Assembly (NCBI RefSeq): GCF_002288925.2
Contig: NW_022098072.1
Span: forward strand, 22,303,489-22,367,488
DNA from: Delphinapterus leucas
Lineage: Eukaryota > Chordata > Mammalia > Artiodactyla > Monodontidae
Length of the DNA stretch: 64,000 bases
Direction of reading: 5' to 3'
Under the pieces are notes generated by a model, which did no database searches, was not told the origin of the DNA, and was given only the letters and a program-made list of their open reading frames with translations. The number at the start of each line of letters is the position of its first letter. Position 1 is the stretch's first letter. The position numbers and the translations under genes were made by a program. Below, in pieces: positions 48,111 through 59,970 of this stretch.

Positions 48111-49300
48111 AATCTAGGTATGTGCATGTACCCTGCAACTTGATTTTTCCTCTGAATGTTTGTGAAATTCATACATATTAATATGTGTAGCTCTAGTTCA
48201 TTTCTTTTTCATTGTTATTTAGTACTCCATTGTTCCAACAAACCACAATTTACTTAACCATTTTCTAATTGACGGACATGCAGATTGTATTCAGATTTTT
48301 ACTACAGCAATACTGCTATAAAGAGTCCCTATGTACATATATTAGAGTTTTTCTGAAGTATACACCTAGGAATGGAGTTGTTGTGTTGTAAGGCACATAC
48401 ATCAACTATTAAATATTGCTGAATTGCTCTCCAAGGTGGTCATACCAATTTGCCTTCCAACTGGGAGGCTATAAAATTCCCCACACCTTTGTCACAATAC
48501 TTGTTTCATCAGACCCTTAAACATTAGTCAGTTTCAGAGATATGAAATGGTATTATGTTGGAGTTTAAATCTGCATTTCCCTAATTAGCACTGAGGTTGT
48601 ACATCTTTTCATATCTTCATTGATCACTTGGTTTCCCTTTCCTGAGAATTGCCTATTCATATTCTTGCACATTTTTCTACTAGGTTATTTTGATTTGTAA
48701 GGGCTTTTTGCATATTCCAGACACCTTTGTCAGTTAAGCATTAGGAATAATTGTATTTTCAATCTCTTTATGGTGTTTTTGATGATCAGAAGTGGTATTT
48801 TTTTATTTTAATTAAGTCAAATCCATAAATATTTTCTTTTATAGTTCGTGATTTTGTATTTTGTTTTAAATTTTTGTTTTTCCATGAGGTCACAAAAATA
48901 TTCTATTTTCTTCTAAAAGTTTTAGCCTTTGGCTTTTCTTATTTAGGTCTTAAAGCCACTGGAACAGATTATTTGATTTGAGGTAAAGATCCAATTTTGT
49001 TTTTTTCCATACATGTAAAAATTGTCCCAGCACCATTTATGGAATATATTCCATCCTTTTCTCTGCATTTTCACTTCTGTCATCTATAAAGTTTCTATTT
49101 ACATGTGGGTTTGTTCTGGACTCTTTAAATCTGTTCCATTGGTCTATTTACTTTTTCCTGTGCCCATGTGTCTTTATCATTTAGTTTTATGCATCTGCTC
49201 CAATCTTTTACTACTACTTCTCCAAAATAGCTCTTACCAAAGTCACCATGATCTCCATATTGCCAAATTCCATGGTCAGTTTTCAACCCGTATTTTACTC
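48111..49300 (-). mobile_element. old L1 3' region and ORF2 fragment
   Basis: In reverse complement it has L1 phrases ('acacctaggaatggagttgt', 'ctccaaggtggtcataccaa', 'gtcccagcaccatttatgg'). Confidence 0.75.
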
Positions 49301-49384
49301 AATGTCCACCTTTTAAAAATAATTTTAAAAGGTAAAATCATGACTCGCATACAAATATACAATGAACACGTCAATGATTTTATT

Positions 49385-49935
49385 TTATTTTTAAAATTTA
49401 TTTATTTTTGGCTGCATTGGGTCTTTGTTGCTGTGTGCCGGCTTTCTCTAGTTGCGGCGAGTGGGGGGCTACTATTTTTTTTTTTTTTTTTTTTGCCGTA
49501 CGCGGGCCTCTCACTGTTGTGGCCTCTCCCGTTGCAGAGCACAGGCTCCGGATGCGCAGGCTCAGCGGCCATGGCTCACGGGCCTAGCCACTCCGCGGCA
49601 TGTGGGATCTTCCCGGACCGGGGCACGAACCCGCGTCCCCTGCATCAGCAGGCGGACTCTCAACCACTGCGCCACCAGGGAAGCCCGAGAGCTACTCTTT
49701 TGTTGCAGTGTGTGGGCTTCTCATTGCAGTGGCTTCCCTTGTTGCGGAGCATGGGCTCTAGGCGCGCGGGCTTCAGTAGTTGTGGCTCGTGGGCTCTAGA
49801 GCGCAGGCTCAGCAGTTGTGGTGCACGGGCTTAGTTGCTCCGCAGCATGTGGGATCTTCCCAGACCAGGGCCCGAACCCATGTCCCCTGCATTGGCAGGT
49901 GGATTCTTAACCACTGAGCCACCAGAGAAGCCCCT
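49385..49935 (-). mobile_element. long CHR-type SINE with a nested short CHR-type SINE
   Basis: The outer element runs from 'tttatttttggctgcattgg' to 'ccaccagagaagccc'. Inside its body a complete short-form SINE in the same orientation (about 49475-49686, poly(T) to 'gccaccagggaagccc') is inserted, with short flanking 'gctact' copies. A 270-codon open frame through the block is repeat-derived. Confidence 0.92.
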
Positions 49936-50510
49936 CTTTTAATCATTAATTAATGAGGGAACTAATAAGATGTTACAATCAGTTCAAAGAAGAATTCAAT
50001 AAAGCCCAAGTATTAAAGCAATAAGGAAGGCTAGAACAGATTTACAAATAGATGCAGAACTGGCCTATCCACAGGGTAATTGCATTCCACCAGCGCAATC
50101 AGTTGCATTCCACAGGATGCAATTCATTTCTGTGGACAAGAATCATTGGTTATGATCAGTTTTCCACAACTTAAAAAGTTATAAAATAGCTCAAAGACAA
50201 TGAAAGATGAAGATAACCCTAAAGGGTATACTAGACAGACATTCTATTTGGCAGGTGGGGGCGGGGGGGGCGCTCATTTCAAAATCTTTCACAGTGTTTA
50301 CTGGCACCACAATATCATATTGTCCTTCTTGAAACATCTTCCTTTGCTTCTGTGCCAGCCCAGACTCTTGATTTTCCTCTTACTTTGCCACTTTCTGTAT
50401 CTCAGTTTCTTCGATCCTCCTCTTCTTCCCATTTTCTCTATATGTTGGAGTGCCCCAGGGCTCTGAGCTCTCTCTTCTCTTTTTACACTCTCCCTAGTAG
50501 CATCATGTAG
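49936..50510. other. intergenic sequence, nothing recognised
   Basis: It holds a short G-rich tract at 50256-50270 and a small direct repeat of 'ttgcattccac' near 50080-50115. Confidence 0.4.
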
Positions 50511-50514
50511 TCCA

Positions 50515-50760
50515 AGAGTTAGTAAACTACAGTCCATGGGCCAAATCTGGCCTGCCACTTGCTTCTACAAATAAATTTTTATTGGGACATAGTCATGCTC
50601 ATTCATTCATAGATTACCTACAGCTGCTTTCATACTACAGTGGCAGACTTAAGTAGCTATGACCGACTGTATGACCCACAAAGCCTAAAATATTTACTAT
50701 CTGGACCTTCTGTTTGCCCTTCTGCTGGCAAACAGAAAAAAGCATACCAACCCGTGATCT
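50515..50760 (+). mobile_element. old hAT-Charlie-like MER element
   Basis: It contains 'gggccaaatctggcctgcca', 'aataaatttttattgggaca' and 'cctaaaatatttactatctg', the internal order of a common eutherian non-autonomous DNA transposon. The exact MER name is uncertain. Confidence 0.65.
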
Positions 50761-51230
50761 AGTCCTATGGCTTTCAAAACTTACATTAATGACTCCCAAA
50801 TTTATATGTCCAAGCTGACCTCACCCCAGCACTCCAGACTTGTTAATACCACTACCTTCTCCATGTCTCCATCACCTATCTAAAAGCCACCTCAAACTTA
50901 CCATGGCCACCCTCAATCCTGCTTCTCTCCAGAACTTCCCACCTCAGTAAATGGCACCACTTTCACCCAGTTGCTTAGGCCAAAACCCTGGGTATCTTCT
51001 TTTACTCCTCTCCCGTTTTCACACTCCACATCCTTTTTCATCAGAAAATTCTAGTTGCTCTGCCTTTATAATAGAGCTTGATTCTGAACACTTCTCTCCA
51101 CCTCCACTGCTAACCTCTTTATCCAAACCATCATCCCTTGCTAGATTATGCAACATCCTCCTAACTGGTCCCCTTGCTTCCTCCCTTGCCCCACACAGCA
51201 GGCAAGCATTCCTGAAAAATATAATTCAAG
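50761..51230 (+). repeat. L2-like LINE relic, left half
   Basis: It contains 'aatgactcccaaatttatat', 'cacctcagtaaatggcacca' and 'ctcctaactggtccccttgc'. It continues at 52116-52345 after the ATP6V0E1 retrocopy. Confidence 0.6.
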
Positions 51231-52115
51231 TTGACACTTCCAGGTGGGACCAAAGTGAGGTGGCAGGGCAGGGACTGACACCTCCCGCAGCAACCATGGC
51301 GTATACTGGCTTCACAGTGCCTCTCGTCGTGATGAATGTGTTCTAGGGCTTCCTTGGCTTCTTGGTGCCCTGGGTTCATCCCTAAGGGTCCCAACTGGGG
51401 AGTTATCATCATTATCATCACCATCTTGGTGACCTGTTCAGTTTGCTGCTATCTCTTTTGGCTGATTGCAGTTCTGGCCCAACTTAACCCTCTCTTTGGA
51501 CCACAGTTGAAAAATGAAACCATCTGGTAGGTACCTCAAACATCATTGGTCTTGAGGAAGAAGACCTGCTCGCCAGGGCTCAGTCATTGAGGTCACGAAG
51601 AGAACTCCTCTAGATGCAAAAGCACCTCCATACCCAGACCACCTTCCCTGACTTGCCCACTTTGGCCGTCAGCTGCCTTAAACATTCACACCACATTTGA
51701 ATAACTTATTCTAGAATGCAGTATTTTTCCCTGTCTCCTTCTTTACATTTTGATGAATGATGTGTCTATTTAATCTAAACTGTGCTGCCTCCACAAAATG
51801 TTTATGTACTCTTCTGAGATAGAAAGTGCCATTCTTCTGAGAAATAATGTTACTATCTCCTTGGATCCTGTGGATTTGAAGGTGGCTCCTGCCTGCTCAC
51901 AACATGAGAATGAGGGAAGTGTTTGAAAACTGTTATACACAGTAAGACTGCAGCGGGGCAGTCAGTAGGAGAACATGTTCAGAGGGAAAATCTGTCTCAC
52001 CAGAATTATACCAAAAATATATACCAAAGTATATTTTCAGGATGAATTTCTTATTTCTGCCATCTTTGGGAATAAATAATTTTTCTGCTTTCTATGGGAA
52101 AAAAATATATATATA
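51231..52115 (+). pseudogene. ATP6V0E1: ATP6V0E1 processed pseudogene
   Basis: This is an intronless copy of the small e1 subunit of the V-type ATPase membrane sector. The coding part (51296-51555) begins [16 protein letters not shown] and includes [20 protein letters not shown] and [14 protein letters not shown]. It is broken by a Trp-to-stop change near codon 17 (TAG), a one-base insertion in the PW/FIPKGP region, a nine-base in-frame insertion after VII, and a four-base insertion after NETIW that creates a stop. A 3' UTR with AATAAA (about 52071) and an A-rich end follow. The retrocopy sits inside an L2-like repeat with a plausible imperfect TSD (around 51221-51230 and 52117-52126). Confidence 0.9.
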
Positions 52116-52345
52116 TATAAAATTCAGATCATGACACTCCCTTGCTCAGCAGCTTCCTAGCACACTTAGAATAAAATCAAAGTCCTTCCATAACCCTGGC
52201 TGCTTCTCTGACTCATCTCCTACCTCTCTTTCTCAACCACTCTTCACTCCAGCCACACTGGCTTCCTAGCTCATTCCTCTAACACAGCAAACACACCCCG
52301 GTCCCTGCACTTTACACTTGCTATTCCCTCTACTTCAGAACTTCT
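52116..52345 (+). repeat. L2-like LINE relic, right half
   Basis: It resumes with 'cagatcatgacactcccttg' and 'aaaatcaaagtccttccata', the order expected to follow 50761-51230. Confidence 0.6.
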
Positions 52346-52435
52346 TTTTTTTTTTTTTTTTCACTTTGACTTTCTGTTTATTTTTCAATTTAAGATTATG
52401 TCCCAAATAAAACAGCCACAACAATAAAATCAAAC

Positions 52436-52586
52436 AGGGAATTCCCTGGTGGTCCAGTGGTTAGAACTCCACGCTCTCACCGCCAAAGGCCTGGGTTTGA
52501 TTCCTGGCTGGGGAACTAAAATCCCACAAGCCGCAAAGCACGGCCAAAACCAAAAACAAAACAACAACAGAAAAAAAAAAAAAAAT
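52436..52586 (+). mobile_element. tRNA-derived cetartiodactyl SINE
   Basis: It contains 'aattccctggtggtccagtg' and 'ctggctggggaactaaaatc', then 'aagcacggccaaaacc' and an A-rich tail. Confidence 0.88.
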
Positions 52587-52624
52587 CACGTCCCGCCTGC
52601 CACAGTCTGGAAACTTTCCTGTAA

Positions 52625-52990
52625 CTTTTATTTTCCCTGCTTTACTGAGATATAATTGACATATAACATTGTGTAATTTTAAGGTGTACAACGTGATGAC
52701 TTGATATATGTATAAATGGCAAAATTATTACTGTAGTAAGGTTAGGAAACACATCCATCACCTCACATAGTTTTTTGGTGAAAACTTTTAAGATCTACTC
52801 TCTTAGCAACTTTCAAGTATACAATACAGTATGGTTAACTGTATTCATCATGCTATACATTAGATCCCCATAATTTATTCATCTTATAACTGGTAATTTT
52901 ACCCTTTGACCAGCTTCACCCATTTTCTCTACCCCTACCCCCACCCCCTGCCCCTGGTAACCACAAACCTAGTCTCTGTTTCTGAGTTCA
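52625..52990 (-). mobile_element. old L1 3' UTR
   Basis: It contains 'actgagatataattgacata', 'aaggtgtacaacgtgatgac' and 'ccctggtaaccacaaacct', in reverse orientation. Confidence 0.75.
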
Positions 52991-52994
52991 ATTT

Positions 52995-53300
52995 CCTCTA
53001 CCTGAGACCTCTTTCCCCAAGAGCCATATGGCCACTTCCTTACTTCAGTCAGGTCACTGTTCAAATGTTGTCTTTTGTGAGAAGATTCCTTTGCTCCTCC
53101 TCAAGTATCAGTCTCCATCACTCTCTAGCCCCTTACCATGCCACCTTGTTTTATTTTTCTTCAACCTAATATATATATATATATATATATATATAACTAC
53201 TATATCATATATATATATTATCACTACTATAGAATATAATCTCCATGAGGGCAGGAACTTTGACATATAGCAGGTGTGTTGAATGACTGAATACAGTATG
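52995..53300 (+). repeat. L2 LINE fragment with a (TA)n tract
   Basis: It contains 'gtcaggtcactgttcaaatg' and 'aatctccatgagggcaggaa'. The dinucleotide tract is at 53170-53218. Confidence 0.7.
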
Positions 53301-53784
53301 TGTTGAATGACTGAATGGACATAATCCAAACATAGGGAATAATGAAACAAAATTTAAGCAGTTTCCTAAGGGCACCAGTTTCTCCACAAATGAATGGAAG
53401 AAAACTAAAAGGGCCTGGCTCAAACACTACCCACCACTCAGACAAGTCTTGGGTTTTCCTAAAGAGGAGCCCACTAACAGCACACTTTCCATCTTAGAAA
53501 TACAATGAGGTCATTTTAACACAAATACAGTGCAGATGTATTTCTGCCAGTGGGTGGAAGGGACATGGGCAGATAGGGAGGGGATAAAGGAGAAAGAGAA
53601 AACAGTGTTTGTGCATACTTCTAAATCTAAGAGTAGCTGTTAGATTGGGTGACTTAGGGTCCCTGGCATGTGAGAAAATATTCTGATGTCCTGTGGTCCC
53701 ACAGCCTCCAGATCCCAGCCCTCATCCCAATGTGGACTGTCTTGTTCAATGTGGACCATCAACCATGCAAAGATAGATGGTTTC

Positions 53785-53990
53785 TGGGCTTCCCTGGTGG
53801 TGCAGTGGTTGAGAGTCCGCCTGCCGATGCAGGGGACACGGGTTCGTGCCCCTGTCCGGGAAGATCCCACATGCCGCGGAGTGGCTGGGCCCGTGAGCCG
53901 TGGCTGCTGAGCCTGTGCGTCCGGAGCCTGTGCTCCGCAACAGTGAGAGGCCTGCGTACCGCAAAAAAAGAAAAAAAAAAAAAAAAAAAA
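53785..53990 (+). mobile_element. CHR-type SINE, short form
   Basis: The head gggcttccctggtggtgcag follows tagatggtttct, which recurs as tagatggtttctg after the long poly(A) (TSD). Confidence 0.94.
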
Positions 53991-54004
53991 AGGTAGATGG
54001 TTTC

Positions 54005-54490
54005 TGTTCTCATCGCCTACCTATAGACTCCCCCAGCCCACTGCTCTCCCATAGCTCTAGCCCCTTATCCCAGCTCTCTACTGGACAACTCCACCCATCA
54101 CGCCTCAGATTACCAGAATGACCTCTCTAAAATTCCCATGTAAATAGACCATGCCATCAGTAAAATCCTTCCATGGCCCCCTAGCTTTTAGAATTGTTTC
54201 ATCTCCTCAGCATGGCCTCCAAGGCCTCCCAGGACTGGATCCCTGCTTACCTCTCAAGCTTCACTTCCAGTCATGTCCCTCTTCTCCAGAATTGTAAGGT
54301 TCCATTGGATCCTGTGATGAGGGATGTTCATTCACACCACCATCCCTTTGCTCATGCTGTTCGTTCAGCCTAGAAATCCCCCCCCCAACCTCCCCAACTT
54401 ACTGGCTAAATCAATTAATTCTTCAGCACACAGCTCAGGTGTTGCTTGATGTCTGATCCTTGATGACAATCAAATGAAGCTCCAAGTCCT
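54005..54490 (+). repeat. L2-like LINE relic
   Basis: It contains 'catggcctccaaggcctccc', 'ctttgctcatgctgttcgtt' and 'cacagctcaggtgttgcttg' in L2 order. Confidence 0.65.
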
Positions 54491-54494
54491 TTCT

Positions 54495-54620
54495 CCAGTT
54501 TAAAAACGGTGGAGTCAGAACAATCACTTAGTACCTGTGTGATCCTGGGCAAGTCATTTAACCTCTCAAAGTTTTCTCTTGTAGGTAATAATAGTGCCAA
54601 CTTGGTTATGAGTGTTAAAC
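54495..54620 (+). repeat. MIR SINE fragment
   Basis: It contains 'tgatcctgggcaagtcattt' and 'aacctctcaaagttttctct'. Confidence 0.75.
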
Positions 54621-55200
54621 GAGATCAGTGTCTCCTCAACTTTAGTATCCAGCCATTGGTGATCATCTTCATGATAATTTCCATATCTATATATCATGTT
54701 TATAAATATATTTTAAAATAAATTGACTAACTTTTTAAAACTAATTTTAATATGCTGTTTTAAATATATTATATGTATTAAGCAGAAGCTGGTGCTGGAA
54801 ACAGAAACCTCTCTAGGTATTTCAAGAAGAGAGGGATACAATAAAAGGGATTATATGCTTTCAATATTGTTGGAAGGGCTGGAGGAGGAGTCAGGGGCCA
54901 CAGCTTGAATATTTGTTTCAAGGTCACACCACCATAGTTGCAGCCCAGAGGTCAGCAAGCCGCTGCAACGGCAGGTGCCGCTGCTGCCACCACTGCAGCA
55001 CGGCTGCCTCGTGCCCGCTTATAGGAGGAGGACTGAACTGGTAATGCTGCACAATTCCAGAAGATAATGGAGCCTATGTCATTGGCTACCTCACCTGATG
55101 TCCACTGAGAGAAGGCAAATAAGGGATGAAGGAAGGGTTGGTCTAAGGAACAAAAATAATTCTGGTGTTTGATTACCTTCGCTGCTCTTATAATACTCTT

Positions 55201-55363
55201 TTTTTTTAAGATCTTTTTTTTTTTGATGTGGACCATTTTTAAAGTCTTTATTGAATTTGTTACAATATTGCTTCAGTTTTATGTTTTGCTTTTTTGGCCA
55301 CAAGGCACGTGGGATCTTAGCTGCCTGACCAGGGATTAACCACTGGACAACCATGGAAGTCCC
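55201..55363 (-). mobile_element. CHR-type SINE with distinct 3' tail and internal deletion
   Basis: Reverse orientation, ending 'ccatggaagtccc'. The TSD aatactctt is at 55192-55200 and 55364-55372. The region between 'gtccagtggtta' and 'tccctggtcagg' is missing about 35 bases relative to other copies. The tail ('gaagcaatattgtaacaaat' on its own strand) matches the SINE split by the U6 chimera. Confidence 0.9.
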
Positions 55364-55629
55364 AATACTCTTCCTTGAAAAGGGCTTTTATTTCCTGACC
55401 CCCATCTTCCCTCTTCCTTCCCCCCCCCACCTCTGTCCTGCTGCTTCCAACTCTCTTTCATTTCCTCAAGCAGCTGTAATTGGTCATTTGCTGTAGAAGC
55501 CTGGGAGAAGGTTTAAGGGAGTGGATATTTGTAAGACTGGTCCTTCACTTAATAAATACATGTTTTACTTGTGTCTGCTCTGTATGAGGAGGCAACATGA
55601 GTAGAAGCTATGATCCCTTACATAAAAAC

Positions 55630-55672
55630 TTTAGATAGATAGACAGATAGATAGATAGATAGAGATATATGC
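55630..55672 (+). repeat. (TAGA)n microsatellite
   Basis: An imperfect tetranucleotide repeat with one cagata interruption. Confidence 0.9.
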
Positions 55673-55674
55673 TA

Positions 55675-55860
55675 TATGCCAGATAGTATGCTAAGGCCTT
55701 AACGTTGGTTATCTCATTTACTTCTCACAGCTCTCTAAATCAATGCTGTTCTCATCTCCATACTCAGATAAGAAAGATGAAACACCCAGAGAACAAGCAA
55801 TCTGTTTAAGGTTGCCCAAGCTTGAGCGTTACAGAGCCAGGTTCCAGCCCAGCCCTGTAC
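55675..55860 (-). repeat. MIR SINE
   Basis: It contains 'ggttatctcatttacttctc', 'gaacaagcaatctgtttaag' and 'gagccaggttccagcccag'. Confidence 0.7.
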
Positions 55861-56369
55861 ACTCTAAAGATACCACTCATGACCACAACACTGGCACTGC
55901 TTGTTACAAAACGGGTGGGTTTTGCAGAGTTACCGTTGAAATGACTGGAGCGGAAATCTGGTGACTTCAAACCACCAGTCCCCTCAACCTCCATAAGAAA
56001 TGCCCACAAGTCACTGTGCAGTAAGCCCCGGAAGACACCCATTTGGCCCTGTGTTCAAGTCAAAGTCTTTAAAACTCAAAGGAGGAAGTAATTTCTTCTG
56101 GGTGAGGCCTTTGAGGACAGGCCTTCAGATGGATTTGACATTTGATTTCAGATTTGAAGGATAAGTATATATTGCCAGGCAGAGGTGGGGTAGGGAGCAT
56201 GCTCAGGTGGAGAAAATACCCTGAGTAAAGATCCAGATGTAAAAATTCAGGACCTGTGTGAGGCCATAGTGTGCAGCACACGAGCAGATGGGATGGGAGC
56301 AGGTGTGTGTTGCACTCAGCCTCCTACCTGGCACACAGGAAGTACTGGGCATGTCTTGCTGAAGGGCCT

Positions 56370-56565
56370 TAGAACACACCGTAAGAGCTCTGTAGTCAGA
56401 CGCCTGGTCGTAAATATCTCCGCATTAAAAGCTGCGAGACCCCGGGAAAGTCACATCTCTCTGATGTCACTGCCTCATCAAAATGATTGAAAGTGGACAG
56501 TCCTACTTCACCGGGCCGTGGTAAGGGTCTAATGAGCTAAGTCCTGTAAAGTGCTCTAGTCATTG
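56370..56565 (+). repeat. MIR SINE
   Basis: It contains 'tagtcagacgcctggtcgta', 'gggaaagtcacatctctctg' and 'cctgtaaagtgctctagtc'. Confidence 0.6.
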
Positions 56566-58600
56566 TTTCAGTTGCAAATAACAGCAAACCTAACTCAAGC
56601 TTAAGTAAGGAACGGACTTTTTGACTCATTATGGTAAAAGCCCGGACGTAGAACTAGCTGCCTGCGTGGTGGGATCCAGAGGGACAATGTCATCAGGTTT
56701 CCCCCTCTCTCTCATTCTCCATCTCTTCTCTGCTTTTCTGTGTAGCTTTCAACCCCAGAAGAAGAGAGAAACCCACTCTCTCCTGTACCTTTAAGTCAAA
56801 TTTCCTAAAGCTGGGCTTGGAGATGGGGGGGAGTAGAATGCTCTGATTGGTTGGCCTGTGGCTTGGGGTGGAAGAATGCTCTGATTGGCTGGTCTGTGTC
56901 ACATGCTCAGCTCTCGTTAATGGCCACCCGACGGGATTTCACTAACGGGGGGACAAACACCTTTCCTGGAAAGAGATTCCAACTAGACAAACAACATTTA
57001 GAAGCTTTTAACAGCGTGCCTGGCCCTTGGTAAGTGTTTACTAATAGCTAATGCTATGAAGATAGGCCAGAAAGAATAAGTTAGGGCCACATGCATGGGA
57101 CCTTGAATTTTAGGCTAAAACTAGCAAGCTTTAGTTAAAGATCTGTGGGGAGCCGCCAAGGCTTTGTCCAATGTGGTGGACAAAGTATGTTTTAGGAAGA
57201 TTGGTCTGATAATGGGAGTGTGACAGAGGGTACAGAAGTTGGTGGTAGGAAGGTCAGCCGGGAAGCTGATAAACTGGTCCACTGGGAGGTTGATATATTC
57301 TGAGCTCAGTGTTCAGGATCCCGGTTAAAGATGTGATAGTAAGAACAGAATGAAGGGAATTCCCACTTAAAAGGCAGAGAAGGAAGAATGGCAGGCTTTG
57401 GCAACTGGCTGCCTGGGGAGGGCACATAAATGTGAGGAGGTGAGAAGTCCCTGAGGTTACAAACCTGGCTGACTGGGAAGATGGTGGCCTGGCCACTCGG
57501 GCACCTCTCTTTCCTCCTTCCTCTTTTCATCTTCACCCTCCCTCCCACTCTCTTTCGGGAACTATGCAATTTTCTCTTATCCTAGACAGCTCAATCTTTC
57601 TCTGGTGCATTTCACTTGCACACCCACCAAGGGATCTACCTGGAGCAGCTTTAAAAGGATTGATTTATAAACAAATGCAATGTGTTAAGAAAGACTCAGG
57701 TGAATGCAGTGTTCCCCCATTACCGTAAAAGAAAAGCAAACAAGAGGGAGTTTGTAAAATGGACAAAAGATTTGGAATAACTTAGGTCTCTTTTAAGAAC
57801 TTGAAATGAATTAGAGTTTTGGCTAGGAGCCCTGAGTATTGTATCTGTGTCAGAAATGTAAAGAGTGTAGCAGAAGATAGATTTCACCCACTTCAGGAGA
57901 GAGGTACAAGAGGTCTGTATGTGTGTGTGTGTGTGTGTCTGTCTGTCTGTCTGTGTTTACAGGTCTGTAAGTGAGCTAAATGAGAACCACCGACACGTCA
58001 GAGACAGATGTATGTCAGAGTGATACTGACCCAAGTGGTCAAAAATTGAGGAGCAAACGTGAGGAAGGGAAGAGAGAGACTTCCTAGTTCTACTTCCGAA
58101 GTGCGTTTCTGGGATGTTAAGGGGAGGCTTGCACAATGTGGTGTCCCCAAGCCATCTGGTAGCAACCTGTCCCTGTTCCAGGAGCCCTCACCCATGACTC
58201 CAGCTGGCCCACGCAGTAGCCTTGATGGATTTCTTCTTTTAATCAATGATGAAAATTTTGTCTTTGTCCTTCACTTGTAACCTGGGTGTGTTACTGAGTC
58301 TTGTGAAAACTTCAAGGGCGATTCCAATCCCCTACTCCATAATCTGGGAAGTAAAACTAAGTATAAAACAACTGAAGAAGTTATGGCATGGTCGGTTATT
58401 TGTCTGTCACTTTTCATCTTCTTTCATAATATAGCCCCTTTAATAAAGGACCACATAGGGATGGCAGAGGAGCCAGTTAGAAGGAGCCTATGACCCCAAC
58501 AATCTGTCACAGACATGAACAAGGGAATGACAAATGATGTTATCCAAAAGAGGTTGAAAGGCCCCTCTGCCCCAAAGTTTCTCTCTGACAATCTGCTGCA
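56566..58600. other. intergenic sequence with a TG/TC microsatellite
   Basis: A tandem pair of 'gaatgctctgattgg' blocks (56837-56851 and 56875-56889) and a (tg)n(tctg)n tract at 57917-57955 are visible. No gene is seen. Confidence 0.45.
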
Positions 58601-58609
58601 GACAACTCA

Positions 58610-58925
58610 CTGCACCTTGCATCCCACTTTAAGGTGAAGTCTCTTCTCCTGAGAGCACTGGCCCTCCCTTTCTTTATACCAAACACCTGCTCATCCTTCC
58701 TAGTTCAACTTCAGCGATGTGCCTCTCCTGTGAAGCTTTAGCTGATCCCCACTCCCAACTCTCCATCCTCCCATCTATCTCTCTTTCCAGCATGGAGCTG
58801 ACAATGTGGCTAGGTACTTATCTTCTCCAATGGCTGCCAGACCCCAAGAGGGCAGGAGCCTCATCTTTTCAATTTTGTATCCCAGCACCGTACACTGTAG
58901 TAGGGGCTCAAAAGATGAAGAAACG
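58610..58925 (+). repeat. L2 LINE fragment
   Basis: It contains 'gaccccaagagggcaggagc' and 'ttgtatcccagcaccgtaca', typical of the L2 3' end. Confidence 0.7.
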
Positions 58926-59075
58926 AATATGATGCAGTGGAAAGGTCCCTGAACCTGGACTTAATGATCATGTCAAACAGGCTCCTTGGCTGATGATCTT
59001 GGACAAGAGACCCAACTCTTTCGAGCCTCAGTTTCCTCATCTGACAAGTAAGAAAAACAATCCCCTTTTCACACA
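58926..59075 (+). repeat. MIR SINE fragment
   Basis: It contains 'ctttcgagcctcagtttcct' and 'gatgatcttggacaagagac'. Confidence 0.65.
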
Positions 59076-59835
59076 TCCCAGTTTTTCCATGTAACAAACG
59101 AAATAAGGTATTTAGCGGAGCAGGTATTTAGGAAGAAAATCTGAGGAGACACTGGTCCAGCCCACTCATTTTACAGATGATAAAACTGGGCCTTAAAACT
59201 TTGTTTTTTTACCGAAATTTACTATCCTTAGTCCCATTCCTCTAGGAGCTTGCTCTTGGAATCTGACCTGGAGGTAGGAACCCAATAAATTCATTTTTTC
59301 AGGAGGAGTTAATAATTGTTCAGAGTGTGAGAGTACCTCTCGTAGAAATATTTGCATTTCTCTTAAGAGGTTTACAGTAGTAGGATTTCTTTCAGGTCTT
59401 TCAACAGACTAGTAGAGAGGTATTTTGTATGGGATGGTTTCCAAGTCTTTCCCAATTTGCATGATATAAATAACTGTCTCTGTATACTATGTCTTGCACT
59501 GATCATTGGAGAAAAACTACATTAATGTTGATCTCCCACAAGTGTCCCATGCCCCAAAGTCTGGAGGACTCACCTTTTTAAAATGTGAAAACTAGAAATC
59601 TCAGACCCCTGAAGTCACAAAAGCAGTAAACATCTTCAAAGAGGTGAAAAAATAATCATGACACATTGTAAAGAATCTTTAAATAGAAGTAAGGAAATCT
59701 GAGGCCCAGGTCTCACCTTAGCAAGTTATGTGAACTTGGTTAACTCAGGCTTTTTGAGCATTCCCCCCTCTTCACTATTTTAATACTATTTAGTGTGTGT
59801 GTGTGTACATAGGTTAAAATTCAAAAGGTATTGTG

Positions 59836-59970
59836 GGGGACTTCCCTGGCAGTCCAGTGGTTAAGACTTTGCCTTCCAATTCAGGGGGTGCAGGTTCGAT
59901 CCCTGGTCGGGGAGCTAAGATCCCATATGCCTCATGGCCAATAAAACCCCAAACATAAAAAACAGAAGCA
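59836..59970 (+). mobile_element. CHR-type SINE, 5' half (split by insertion)
   Basis: The head ggacttccctggcagtccag runs through 'ggtcggggagctaagatccc' to 'cataaaaaacagaagca', where the U6 chimera interrupts it. It resumes at about 61067-61130. Confidence 0.92.

Noticed and set aside
49022..49834. 270-codon plus-strand open frame
   Set aside because: It runs through an old L1 fragment and two reverse-oriented SINEs, whose A/T-rich tails and tRNA heads stay open by chance; the translated motifs recur at every SINE in the window.
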